Below, in pieces: positions 50,834 to 59,228 of a stretch of DNA of 64,000 nucleotides. The position numbers and the translations under genes were made by a program. Below the pieces are notes generated by a model that was given only the letters and a program-made list of their open reading frames with translations, searched no databases and had not been told where the DNA came from. The DNA lies in assembly GCF_041053105.1 (NCBI RefSeq), contig NZ_CP163444.1, forward strand, positions 3,348,001-3,412,000. Reading direction: 5' to 3'. The stretch's first letter is position 1. Each line of letters opens with the position of its first letter. Origin of the DNA: Streptomyces sp. R44. GTDB taxonomy: Bacteria > Actinomycetota > Actinomycetes > Streptomycetales > Streptomycetaceae.

Positions 50834-53800
50834 ATGCAGATCCGGCTGACCGTCCTCGCGCCGTACGCCGGCCACGGCGCCGGGCGCGCCTGCGACGTGC
50901 TCGTCACGGCCCCCGCCGGGACGGCCCTCGCCGCCGTGGCCTCGAACCTCGCCGCCGCCGTCACCGGCCCCGAGACCTCCGCCTCGGGCACCACCGTGCT
51001 CTACGCGGGCGCGGAGCGGCTCGACAACCGGCGCTGCGTGCTCGGCGAACCCCCGCTGGTCGACGGCGCGGTCCTCTCCCTCCAGGTCCCGGGACCGGAC
51101 GACCGGGCCGACGAGACGGCCGCGGCCCGGCTGCACGTGGTCGCGGGCCCCGACGCGGGCGGAGTGCACCTGCTGCACGGCGGACCGATCAGAATCGGCC
51201 GTTCCGTCGACGCCGACGTGCCGCTCGACGACCCCGACGTCTCCCGTTCCCACTGCACGGTGACCGTCGGCGAGGACGGCCGGGTCACGGTCGCCGACCA
51301 CGGCTCCACGAACGGGACGACGCTCGACGGCGTGCCCGTCGGCGACCGCCCGGTCCCGCTCCGTCCGGGCGCGCTGCTGCGCCTCGGCGAGTCCGCCCTC
51401 CGCCTGACGGGCCCCGGCGGTACCACCGAGGCCACGGAGGCGGTGGCGACGGCCCCGGACGGCGAGGGCCACCTGCGCGTCGCGCACGCGACGGAGCTGC
51501 CGGACCGGCCCGACCCGGTGGGACCGGCGGACGACGCCACCCACGGCGGGGCGCGCGGCATCGCGTACGGCGAGGTCTACGACGGGGGCCACGCGCACGC
51601 GGGGGACCCCGGCATCTCCCCCCACGACGGCGGCGAGCCGCACGGCAGGACCCGGGACCGGGGCGAGACGCCCACGGCCCCCGGCGACGCGTCCGCGCGC
51701 GCCGGCGGCAAGCGCGGGCTCGGCGCCTGGGCCCGGCGCCTCGCGGGCGGCCGCGAGGAGCCCCCGGTCACCGACGCCCACGCCACCCACTCCTCGCCGG
51801 ACACGCACACCCACACCCGGACCGCCCCCGGCGCGCGGGGCGGCGCCCCCGGCCCCGTACCGGGCGCGGACACCTGGCCCGACCCGGCCACCGTCCTGCT
51901 CACCGCCCTCGGCCCGGGCTCCCGGCTCTGGGAGCGGCCCCAGGGCCACCCCGAGTCCCTGGTGGTCCGGCTCGGCACCACCGACCGCGCCGAACTCTCC
52001 GGCGTGCCCGTCACCGTCGGCCTCCGCGAGGCCGGATCCCTCGGCCTGGCCGGCCCCGGCGACCGGCTCGCCGGGCTCGCGCGCTCGGTCGTGGCCCAGC
52101 TCGCCGCCCTGCACTCCCCCTCCGACCTGGAGATCGTGCTCATCAGCGCCGACCGGAACCGGCCCCTGGAGGCGCGCCGCCGCGCCTGGGGCTGGCTCGG
52201 CTGGCTCCCGCACGTCCGGCCGGCCCACGGCCAGGACTGCCGGCTGCTCCTGGCGTACGACCGCGAGCAGGCCCAGGCCCGTACGGCCGAGCTGACCCGG
52301 CGGCTCGACGACGGCCCGCTCGGCCCCGGCTGGCCCAGCGCCGACCGCGCGTCGGTCGCCGAGGCCGCGGCCCGCCACGACGGCCCCACGACGGTCGTGA
52401 TCGTCGACGGCGACCCCGGTTCGGCGGCCCTGCGCGAGACGGTCGCGCGCCTCGCGGGCGTCGGCGCGGCGGCCGGCATCCACCTGCTGTGCCTCGCCGA
52501 GGCGCCCGCCGCCACGCCGGACTCGCCGGTGGCCGCCACGTACGAGGCCGCGTGCGCCGCTTCCCTGGCCTTCCGCGAGTGCGGGGCCGCCGCGCTCCTC
52601 AGCGGCGACGTGGCGACGGCGCTGCGGCTGCTCCGGACCTCCGGCGGGCGGCTCGCGGGCCACGGCACCGTCGGCGTCGTCGACGCGGTCTCCGTCGCCT
52701 GGGCCGAGCGGTTCGGCCGGGCCCTCGCCCCGCTGCGCCCCGAGACGGCGGCGGCGCCGGGCGCCCGGGCCGCTGCGCTGCCCCCGTCGTCCCGGCTCCT
52801 CGACGAGCTCGGGCTCGCCCGGGCCACCCCCGCCTCCCTGATGGCCCGCTGGGCCTCGGCGGGGGACGGCACGGCGGTCCTGGGCGCGGGCCCGCGCGGC
52901 CCGCTGTCCGTGGACCTCACGGCGGAGGGTCCGCACCTGCTGATCGAGGGCCCGGCGGGCAGCGGGCGCACGGAGCTGCTCCGCTCGATCGCCGCCTCCC
53001 TCGCGGCGGGCGGCCGCCCGGACCGGCTGGGCCTGGTCCTCGTGGACGGCGCGGGCGGGGAGCGCGGCGAGGGCCTCGCGGTCTGTACGGAGCTGCCGCA
53101 CGTCACCGAGCACCTGGTGGCCTCGGACCCGGTACGGATGCGGGAGTTCGCGCAGGCGCTGGGCGCCGAGCTGAAGCGCAGGGCGGAGCTCCTGGGCGAC
53201 GCCCACTTCGCCGACCGCCGGGGGGTGGCGCGCGCCGCCGACCGGCTGATCGCCCAGCGCGCCCCGAGCGCGGCGGAATCCGTACCGCAGGGCGCCCGCG
53301 CGACGGCTCGCGTCCCGGAGGCCGGCGACCTGACGGACCGCCCGAGCGGCCGCACGCTCCGCACGGGCGACGGCACGATCGGCGCGCTGCCGAACGCCCG
53401 GGCCCCGTACCCGGGCGCGGACGACGTGCAGGGCCGCGGGAGCGGCCGGGTCCCGTACCCGGGCACGGGAGACCTCACCGGCCATCCGAGCGGCCGCACC
53501 CTCCGCACCACCACCGACGACCGGTCCTCGCGCACGGGGGCGGACGACGTACAGACCCGAACGAGCGGCCGGGCCCCGTACCCGGGCGCGGACGACCTCA
53601 ACAGCCGCACCAGCGGCCGCATGCCGTACCCGGGCGCGGACGACCTCAACAGCCGCACCAGCGGCCGCGTCCCGCACCCCGGCGCCGACGACGTCACCGG
53701 CCGCTCCAGCGGACGCATGCCGTACCCGGGTGCCGGTGATCTCACGGATCACCCGAGCGGGCGGGTCTCCCGTTCCGGCGATCTCGCCGACCGCCCGAGC

Positions 53801-54796
53801 GGCCGCGTCCCTCGTACGGGTGAGCTGACCGACCGGTCCAGCGGGCGCGTCCCCCGGGCCGGGGACGGGTCCCTCGACGAGCGGGCCGGCACGCGGGCGC
53901 GGTCCGGCGGGGACGCGTTCCTCGGCGACACGCCCAGCGGGCGGCTGCCACGGCGGGACGCCGGGGCCCTCGACGACCGCCCGAGCAGCCGCACCCTCCG
54001 CACCGGCGACGGAGACCTCTCGGACCACCCGAGCGGCCGTGTCCCGCGCGCGGCGGGGGCGGACGACGTGACGGGCCGGTCGAGCGGCCGCGTCCCGTAC
54101 CCGAGCACGGACGACGTGACCGGCCGCGCCGGCGGCCGCGTCCCCCACCCCGGCGCCGACGACGGAACCGCCCGCGCCGGCGGCCGGATCCCCCACCCCG
54201 CCTCCGAAGACGCCGGCGGGCGGATTCCGCGGCCCGCGGCGGGCGAGCAGGTGCCCGCGCGGGCGTTGCCGCGGCTCGTCGTGCTCGTCGACGACTTCGA
54301 CGCCCTGGTCGCGCCCGCGCTGGGCGCTCCGGGCCGGCCGGCGGCCGGTTCCGTCGTGCGGGCCCTGGAGGCGGTCGCGCGGAACGGTGCGCGGCTCGGG
54401 GTGCACCTCGTCGCGACGTCGGCGCGCCCGGACCGGACCGCCGACACGGAGCTGGCCCACGGGGCCCGGCTGCGGATCGTGCTCGACGCGCCCCCGGTGG
54501 CGGCGGGCCCGGACGTGCCGGTGGCCGGGCGGGGCCGCCTCGGGCATCCGGACGGCCGGGTGACCCCCTTCCAGGCGGGCCGCGTCACGGGCCGGATCCC
54601 CCGGACGGCGACGCTGCGCCCGACGGTCGTCCCGCTGGAGTGGGAGCGGATGGGCGACCCGCCGACCCGTCGCCCGGTCCGCGAGCTGGGCAACGGACCG
54701 ACGGACCTGGCCCTCCTGGCGAGCGCGCTGGACCGGGCCGCGCGTTCGGTCGAGGCGACGCCCGTGCCCCCGCTCGCCCCGGCCACGCACGGCTGA
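50834..54796 (+). CDS. FHA-domain FtsK/SpoIIIE-type ATPase with repeat insertion
   Basis: A 1320-residue protein. Residues 1-95 look ubiquitin-like/YukD-like (MQIRLTVLAPY), and residues ~98-185 are an FHA domain (IRIGR, SRSHC, HGSTNGT) that should bind phosphothreonine. A disordered segment leads to an FtsK-type region: a degenerate module (EIVLISADRN to LLAYDREQ), then Walker A GPAGSGRT at 706-713, with Arg712 in place of the usual Lys, and Walker B LVVLVDDFD at ~1148-1156. Between the two motifs lie ~440 residues instead of the usual ~80-100. Of these ~310 are a repeat-rich insert. No membrane helix seen. It may be a cytoplasmic relative of the type VII ATPase EccC. Start ATG 50834; weak ribosome site. 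Confidence 0.88.
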   Translation: MQIRLTVLAPYAGHGAGRACDVLVTAPAGTALAAVASNLAAAVTGPETSASGTTVLYAGAERLDNRRCVLGEPPLVDGAVLSLQVPGPDDRADETAAARLHVVAGPDAGGVHLLHGGPIRIGRSVDADVPLDDPDVSRSHCTVTVGEDGRVTVADHGSTNGTTLDGVPVGDRPVPLRPGALLRLGESALRLTGPGGTTEATEAVATAPDGEGHLRVAHATELPDRPDPVGPADDATHGGARGIAYGEVYDGGHAHAGDPGISPHDGGEPHGRTRDRGETPTAPGDASARAGGKRGLGAWARRLAGGREEPPVTDAHATHSSPDTHTHTRTAPGARGGAPGPVPGADTWPDPATVLLTALGPGSRLWERPQGHPESLVVRLGTTDRAELSGVPVTVGLREAGSLGLAGPGDRLAGLARSVVAQLAALHSPSDLEIVLISADRNRPLEARRRAWGWLGWLPHVRPAHGQDCRLLLAYDREQAQARTAELTRRLDDGPLGPGWPSADRASVAEAAARHDGPTTVVIVDGDPGSAALRETVARLAGVGAAAGIHLLCLAEAPAATPDSPVAATYEAACAASLAFRECGAAALLSGDVATALRLLRTSGGRLAGHGTVGVVDAVSVAWAERFGRALAPLRPETAAAPGARAAALPPSSRLLDELGLARATPASLMARWASAGDGTAVLGAGPRGPLSVDLTAEGPHLLIEGPAGSGRTELLRSIAASLAAGGRPDRLGLVLVDGAGGERGEGLAVCTELPHVTEHLVASDPVRMREFAQALGAELKRRAELLGDAHFADRRGVARAADRLIAQRAPSAAESVPQGARATARVPEAGDLTDRPSGRTLRTGDGTIGALPNARAPYPGADDVQGRGSGRVPYPGTGDLTGHPSGRTLRTTTDDRSSRTGADDVQTRTSGRAPYPGADDLNSRTSGRMPYPGADDLNSRTSGRVPHPGADDVTGRSSGRMPYPGAGDLTDHPSGRVSRSGDLADRPSGRVPRTGELTDRSSGRVPRAGDGSLDERAGTRARSGGDAFLGDTPSGRLPRRDAGALDDRPSSRTLRTGDGDLSDHPSGRVPRAAGADDVTGRSSGRVPYPSTDDVTGRAGGRVPHPGADDGTARAGGRIPHPASEDAGGRIPRPAAGEQVPARALPRLVVLVDDFDALVAPALGAPGRPAAGSVVRALEAVARNGARLGVHLVATSARPDRTADTELAHGARLRIVLDAPPVAAGPDVPVAGRGRLGHPDGRVTPFQAGRVTGRIPRTATLRPTVVPLEWERMGDPPTRRPVRELGNGPTDLALLASALDRAARSVEATPVPPLAPATHG
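53315..54241 (+). repeat. Coding repeats inside the FtsK-type ATPase
   Basis: About 17-18 imperfect units of roughly 17 residues, with the pattern S-G-R-x-P-x-P-G-A-D-D-x-x-x-R-x. They encode residues ~828-1136 of the ATPase, are rich in Arg, Gly, Asp and Pro, and should be disordered. Two adjacent units (near 53590 and 53640) are almost identical, showing recent duplication. Confidence 0.88.
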
Positions 54797-54856
54797 CGGC
54801 ACGTCACAAGGGCGTCACGATCGCACACGTGACCGCACGGGACGCGGAAGGCGGTA

Positions 54857-54885
54857 TTGCGGGGCCCCGCGGCCCGGCGTAGACC
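54857..54885 (+). promoter_or_regulatory. Probable promoter of the ABC sugar importer operon
   Basis: TTGCGG (54857-54862), 17 bases, TAGACC (54880-54885). The predicted start point near 54892 falls inside the palindrome at 54885-54899. Confidence 0.5.
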
Positions 54886-54899
54886 TGTCGGACGGACAG
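54885..54899. promoter_or_regulatory. Operator-like palindrome over the predicted start point
   Basis: CTGTC-N5-GACAG, a perfect inverted repeat 29 bases upstream of the binding-protein start and overlapping the promoter end. A bound repressor would block transcription. The regulator may be the TetR protein at 58435, but this is a guess. Confidence 0.5.
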
Positions 54900-54927
54900 C
54901 GAAGCGCACGGGAGAGACGGGGCAGCG

Positions 54928-56265
54928 ATGCGTACAACTCTTCGTCCACACAAGGCCGCAGTGACGTTGACGGCGCTCGCCACCCTGGCCCTCGCGGGCT
55001 GCGGCGGCGAGAGCGCGAAGGACCCACAGCCCGCGCCGGACCGCGAACTCTCCCTCAAGGGCGAGAAGATCGAGGTCGCCGCCGTCTGGACGGGCCCCGA
55101 GCAGGAGAACTTCACCAAGGTCCTGAAGGAGTTCGAGAAGCGCACCGGTGCGACCGTCACCTTCGTGCCCGCGCAGGACCCGATCGTGAACTTCCTCGGC
55201 ACGAAGATCGCCGGCGGTTCGCCGCCCGACGTGGCGATGCTCCCGCAGGTGGGCGCGATCCAGCAGGCCGCCGCCCAGAAGTGGCTGAAGCCGGTCGGCC
55301 CGGACGCCAAGGCGCAGCTGGCGGCGAACTACTCGCGCGGCTGGCAGGAGCTCGGCGCGGTGGACGGCACCCAGTACGGGGTGTACTTCAAGGCCGCCAA
55401 CAAGTCGCTGGTCTGGTACAACACCGGCGTCTTCGAGAACGCGGGCGCCTCCGAGCCGAAGACCTGGAAGGACTTCCTCGCCACCGCCGAGACGATCTCG
55501 GCCTCCGGCGTGACCCCGGTCTCGGTCGGCGGCGCGGACGGCTGGACCCTCACCGACTGGTTCGAGAACGTCTACCTCTCGCAGGCGGGACCGGCCAAGT
55601 ACGACCAGCTGGCGAAGCACGAGATCAAGTGGACGGACCCGTCCGTCGCCGCCGCCCTGAAGACCCTCGCCGAACTCTTCGGCAAGCCGTCGCTGATCGC
55701 GGGCGGGTCGTCCGGCGCCCTGCAGACGGAGTACCCGGCCTCGGTCACCCAGACCTTCACGGGCGGCGACCAGCCCAAGGGGGCGATGGTCTTCGAGGGC
55801 GACTTCGCGGCCGTCAACATCGCCCAGACCAAGGCGGAGATCGGGAAGGACGCGAAGGTCTTCCCGTTCCCGAAGGTCGGCGACGCCGGCACGGTCCCGG
55901 TGGTGACGGCCGGCGACGCGGCCGTGGCCCTGAAGGACACCAAGGGCGCGCAGGCGCTGCTCGCCTTCCTGGCCTCCCCGGACGCGGCGAAGATCTGGGC
56001 GGCCGAGGGCGGGTTCCTCTCCCCCAACAAGAACCTGGACCCGGCGGCGTACCCGAACGACGTCCAGCGCGAGATCGCCAAGGCGCTCATCGGCGCCGGT
56101 GACGACTTCCGCTTCGACATGTCGGACCAGATGCCGCAGTCCTTCGGCGGGACGCCGGGCAAGGGCGAGTGGAAGGCGCTCCAGGACTTCCTGAAGAACC
56201 CGAAGGACATCGCCGGGACGCAGGCACGCCTGGAGGCGGACGCGGCGAAGGCCTACAAGGGCTGA
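54928..56265 (+). CDS. ABC importer sugar-binding lipoprotein
   Basis: A 445-residue family-1 solute-binding protein. Signal peptide with lipobox LAGC (Cys25). Blocks typical of the family: EEFEKRTGATVTFVP-like (LKEFEKRTGATVTFVP), IAGGSPPDVAMLPQ, GVYFKAANKSLVWYN and GAMVFEGDFAAV. It would capture an oligosaccharide, perhaps an alpha-glucoside judging by overall feel, and hand it to the two permeases that follow 7 bases later. No ATPase gene is in the operon, again pointing to a shared one. First gene behind the promoter at 54857. Confidence 0.93.
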   Translation: MRTTLRPHKAAVTLTALATLALAGCGGESAKDPQPAPDRELSLKGEKIEVAAVWTGPEQENFTKVLKEFEKRTGATVTFVPAQDPIVNFLGTKIAGGSPPDVAMLPQVGAIQQAAAQKWLKPVGPDAKAQLAANYSRGWQELGAVDGTQYGVYFKAANKSLVWYNTGVFENAGASEPKTWKDFLATAETISASGVTPVSVGGADGWTLTDWFENVYLSQAGPAKYDQLAKHEIKWTDPSVAAALKTLAELFGKPSLIAGGSSGALQTEYPASVTQTFTGGDQPKGAMVFEGDFAAVNIAQTKAEIGKDAKVFPFPKVGDAGTVPVVTAGDAAVALKDTKGAQALLAFLASPDAAKIWAAEGGFLSPNKNLDPAAYPNDVQREIAKALIGAGDDFRFDMSDQMPQSFGGTPGKGEWKALQDFLKNPKDIAGTQARLEADAAKAYKG

Positions 56266-56272
56266 GGCCGAC

Positions 56273-57574
56273 ATGCCGGCCACAGGGACCAGGCCCAGGA
56301 GCAGGGTCGTGGCGGCGGGTTTCCTGCTGCCCGCCCTGCTCCTCCTCGGCGCGCTCGTCGTCTACCCGATCGGGTACTCCGTCCGGCGGTCGCTCTTCGA
56401 CCGCTCGGACTCGTCCTTCGTCGGCCTCGACAACTACCTGGCGCTCGTCACCGACGACTCGCTCCGCACCGCCGTCCGCAACAACCTGATCTGGCTGCTC
56501 GTGGCCCCGGCGGTGGCCACCGCGCTCGGTCTGGTCTTCGCCGTGCTCACCGAACGCGTCCGCTGGGGGACGGCGTTCAAGCTGGTCGTCTTCATGCCGA
56601 TGGCGATCTCGATGCTGGCCGCGGGGATCATCTTCCGGCTCGTCTACGAGCAGGACCCGGACCGCGGGGTGGCCAACGCCGTCTGGGTCGGGGTCCACGA
56701 CACCTTCGCCGAGTCCTCCGGCTTCCCGAGGGCCCGGCCGCTGCCGGTGCACCCGCTGAAGGCGGCCGGCGAGGGCGCGTACGAGACGAAGACGCCGGTA
56801 CGGGCCGGGGTGCCCGTCCTGCTCCCCCTGGTCGGGGTGGCTCCGGCGCAGATGCCGCAGGACGCCCGCCCGGCGCACGCGCCCACCGGCTCCGGCGCGG
56901 AGATCAGCGGAACGGCCTGGCTGGACTTCACCCGGGGCGGCGGCGGGAAGCCGAACGTGGTCGACCCGAGGGAGCTGGGCCTGAAGGGGCTGCGGATCGA
57001 GGCCGTAAGGGACGGGAAGGTGGTCGCCACGGCCACGGCGGCGGCCGACGGCAGCTTCACCCTGCCCGCCGACCGCGCCGACGGAGCCGTACTGCGTCTG
57101 CCCGCGAGCAACTTCCGGGAGCAGTACAACGGCGTGGAGTGGCTGGGCCCCTCGCTCGTCACGCCGGCCGTCATCGGGGCGTACGTGTGGATGTGGGCCG
57201 GGTTCGCGATGGTCCTGATCGGCGCCGGGCTCGCGGCCGTACCGCGCGAACTCCTGGAGGCGGCGCGGGTGGACGGGGCGAACGAGTGGCAGGTGTTCCG
57301 CCGGATCACGGTGCCGCTCCTGGCCCCCGTCCTCGTGGTCGTCCTGGTCACCCTGATGATCAACGTGCTCAAGGTCTTCGACCTGGTCTTCGTCATCGCG
57401 CCGGGCTCGGCGCAGGACGACGCGAACGTGCTGGCGCTCCAGCTGTACCGCTCGTCCTTCGGCACGGACGCGGATCTCGGGGTCGGCTCGGCGATCTCCG
57501 TCGTGCTGCTCCTGCTGGTGCTGCCGGTGATGGTGGTCAACATCCGCCGCATCCGAAGGGAGTCCCGCAGATGA
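56273..57574 (+). CDS. ABC sugar importer permease with inserted extracytoplasmic domain
   Basis: A 433-residue MalF-type permease, about 130 residues longer than usual. Three helices are recognisable by residue ~125 and the remaining ones begin at ~295, with the EAA loop (EAARVDGANEWQVFRRITVP) intact. Between them lies a soluble stretch (about 126-294) on the outer face. Its second half (GLKGLRIEAVRDGKVVATA, then AADGSFTLPADRADG) looks like a small beta-sandwich of the carboxypeptidase-regulatory/Cna-B kind. The reading frame is uninterrupted and codon use is unchanged, so this is a real fusion, not a frameshift. The extra domain could contact the binding protein, sugar or cell wall. It overlaps the next permease by ATGA. 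Confidence 0.92.
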   Translation: MPATGTRPRSRVVAAGFLLPALLLLGALVVYPIGYSVRRSLFDRSDSSFVGLDNYLALVTDDSLRTAVRNNLIWLLVAPAVATALGLVFAVLTERVRWGTAFKLVVFMPMAISMLAAGIIFRLVYEQDPDRGVANAVWVGVHDTFAESSGFPRARPLPVHPLKAAGEGAYETKTPVRAGVPVLLPLVGVAPAQMPQDARPAHAPTGSGAEISGTAWLDFTRGGGGKPNVVDPRELGLKGLRIEAVRDGKVVATATAAADGSFTLPADRADGAVLRLPASNFREQYNGVEWLGPSLVTPAVIGAYVWMWAGFAMVLIGAGLAAVPRELLEAARVDGANEWQVFRRITVPLLAPVLVVVLVTLMINVLKVFDLVFVIAPGSAQDDANVLALQLYRSSFGTDADLGVGSAISVVLLLLVLPVMVVNIRRIRRESRR

Positions 57575-58422
57575 AGGGCTTCGCGGCAAGGGCCTCGGCG
57601 CGCGTGACGGGGGGAGCCGTCCGGGTCTTCCTGCTCCTCACCGGCCTGTTCTGGCTGCTGCCGACGGTCGGGCTGCTGCTCTCCTCGCTCCGCTCGCCCT
57701 CCGACATCGCGGCGAGCGGCTGGTGGCAGGTGTTCACGGCCCCGGCCCAGCTGACCACCGAGAACTACGGCCGGCTCCTCGCGAACGACACGATCACCGG
57801 CTCGCTCGTCTCCACCGTCCTGATCACCGTCCCGGCCACCCTCCTCGTCCTGCTCATCGGCTCTCTCGCCGGTTACGCCTTCGCGTGGCTGGAGTTCCCG
57901 GGCCGGGACTGGTGGTTCCTGGGCGTGGTGGCGCTCCTCGTGGTCCCGGTGCAGGTGGCCCTGGTGCCGGTGTCGAAGCTGTTCGGCGCGGTGGGGCTCT
58001 TCGAGACGACGGCCGGGGTGGTCCTCTTCCACACGGCCTTCGGCCTGCCGTTCGCGATCTTCCTGCTGCGGAACTTCTTCGCGGAGATCCCGCGCGAGCT
58101 GCTGGAGGCGGCGCGGCTCGACGGGGCGGGCGAGATCCGTCTCTTCACCCGGGTGGTGCTGCCGCTCGGCGGTCCGGCGATCGCCTCGCTGGGGATCTTC
58201 CAGTTCCTGTGGGTGTGGAACGACATGCTGATCGCGCTGATCTTCGCGGACTCGCAGTCCCCGCCGATCACGGTGGCGCTGCAGCAGCAGGTGCGCCAGT
58301 TCGGCAACAACGTGGACGTGCTCGCGCCGGGGGCGTTCGTGTCGATGGTGGTGCCGCTGGTGGTGTTCTTCGCGTTCCAGCGGCAGTTCGCGTCCGGGGT
58401 GATGGCGGGCGCGGTGAAGTAG
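57571..58422 (+). CDS. ABC sugar importer permease (second permease)
   Basis: A 283-residue MalG-type permease with six helices. The EAA loop reads EAARLDGAGEIRLFTRVVLPL, and the end FASGVMAGAVK is typical. Start ATG 57571 overlaps the upstream stop. It completes the three-gene importer. The downstream TetR gene is convergent, 12 bases away. Confidence 0.94.
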   Translation: MKGFAARASARVTGGAVRVFLLLTGLFWLLPTVGLLLSSLRSPSDIAASGWWQVFTAPAQLTTENYGRLLANDTITGSLVSTVLITVPATLLVLLIGSLAGYAFAWLEFPGRDWWFLGVVALLVVPVQVALVPVSKLFGAVGLFETTAGVVLFHTAFGLPFAIFLLRNFFAEIPRELLEAARLDGAGEIRLFTRVVLPLGGPAIASLGIFQFLWVWNDMLIALIFADSQSPPITVALQQQVRQFGNNVDVLAPGAFVSMVVPLVVFFAFQRQFASGVMAGAVK

Positions 58423-58434
58423 CGCCCGGCGGGG

Positions 58435-59034
58435 TCACGCCGTGAGCGCCGCGACCGCCGCGCGCGCGAGCTCGTCCGCGTACCCCTTCGGCAGGGGCGT
58501 GCGGACGACGACGAGCCGCCAGTAGAGCGGGCCGACGACCAGGTCGAGGGCCTTGCCCGGGTCGGTTCCCTCGGGGAGCTCGCCGCGCGCGACGGCCTCG
58601 CGGACGATCTGGGTCATGACGCCCTGCTGCCCGTCGAGGAGCACGGCCTTGACGGTCTCGGCGATCTCGGGGTGCCGGGCGGCCTCGACGAGCAGGTCGG
58701 GGATGACCTGGGAGGCGACCGGGTGCCGCAGGGCGTGCGAGGCGACTCCGAGGAGGGCGCGCACGTCCCCGTACAGGGAGCCGGTGGCGGGGGCCGGCAG
58801 GCCCTGGGCGGCGAAGGCGCCGACGAGGTCGAGGACGAGGGCGAGCTTGGACTTCCAGCGCCGGTAGACGGCCGTCTTGCCGACTCCCGCGCGGCGCGCG
58901 ATGCCCTCGATGGACATCCGGGCGTAGCCGACGGCCGCGAGCTCCTCGAAGACGGCAGCGCGGATGGCCTCGGTCACGTCCTCGCGGAGTACGGCGGCTC
59001 CGGCGGGGGCGCGGCGGGGGGTCGGATCGGTCAT
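58435..59034 (-). CDS. TetR-family transcriptional regulator
   Basis: A 199-residue regulator. The N-terminal helix-turn-helix is VGYARMSIEGIARRAGVGKTAVYRRW (its recognition part is AGVGKTAVYRRW), and the C-terminal ligand domain is of the common TetR_C type found in many actinobacteria. I prefer ATG 59034 (MTDPTPRR); an ATG three codons earlier is possible. It is divergent from the polymer exporter at 59229, its most likely target, and convergent with the sugar importer. Confidence 0.9.
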   Translation of the reverse strand: MTDPTPRRAPAGAAVLREDVTEAIRAAVFEELAAVGYARMSIEGIARRAGVGKTAVYRRWKSKLALVLDLVGAFAAQGLPAPATGSLYGDVRALLGVASHALRHPVASQVIPDLLVEAARHPEIAETVKAVLLDGQQGVMTQIVREAVARGELPEGTDPGKALDLVVGPLYWRLVVVRTPLPKGYADELARAAVAALTA

Positions 59035-59085
59035 GGACGGCATCCTAGCCAACCGCGACATCCCAGGTTCGTTACGACGAGACGG

Positions 59086-59115
59086 TTGCGTTCCGACGTG
59101 CGGGCGTCCTAATGT
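59086..59115 (+). promoter_or_regulatory. Probable promoter of the TagGH-like exporter
   Basis: TTGCGT (59086-59091), 18 bases, TAATGT (59110-59115), a good housekeeping-type match. It leaves a leader of about 105 bases before GTG 59229 and lies 52 bases from the TetR start, so TetR binding here could control both genes. Confidence 0.5.
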
Positions 59116-59228
59116 CCCCGTAGCGACGATACGGACCCGTTCCATCGCCGACGGCATCACGCGCCCGGCCCCCGCACGCCGGGACCGGCCGCCCACGCCC
59201 CCGCACCCCTCGTCGAAAGCGCCCGCCC

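Noticed and set aside
56273..57574. A frameshift or assembly error explaining the long permease.
   Set aside because: The reading frame, codon bias and both flanking halves of the permease are intact, so the insert is in-frame and coding.
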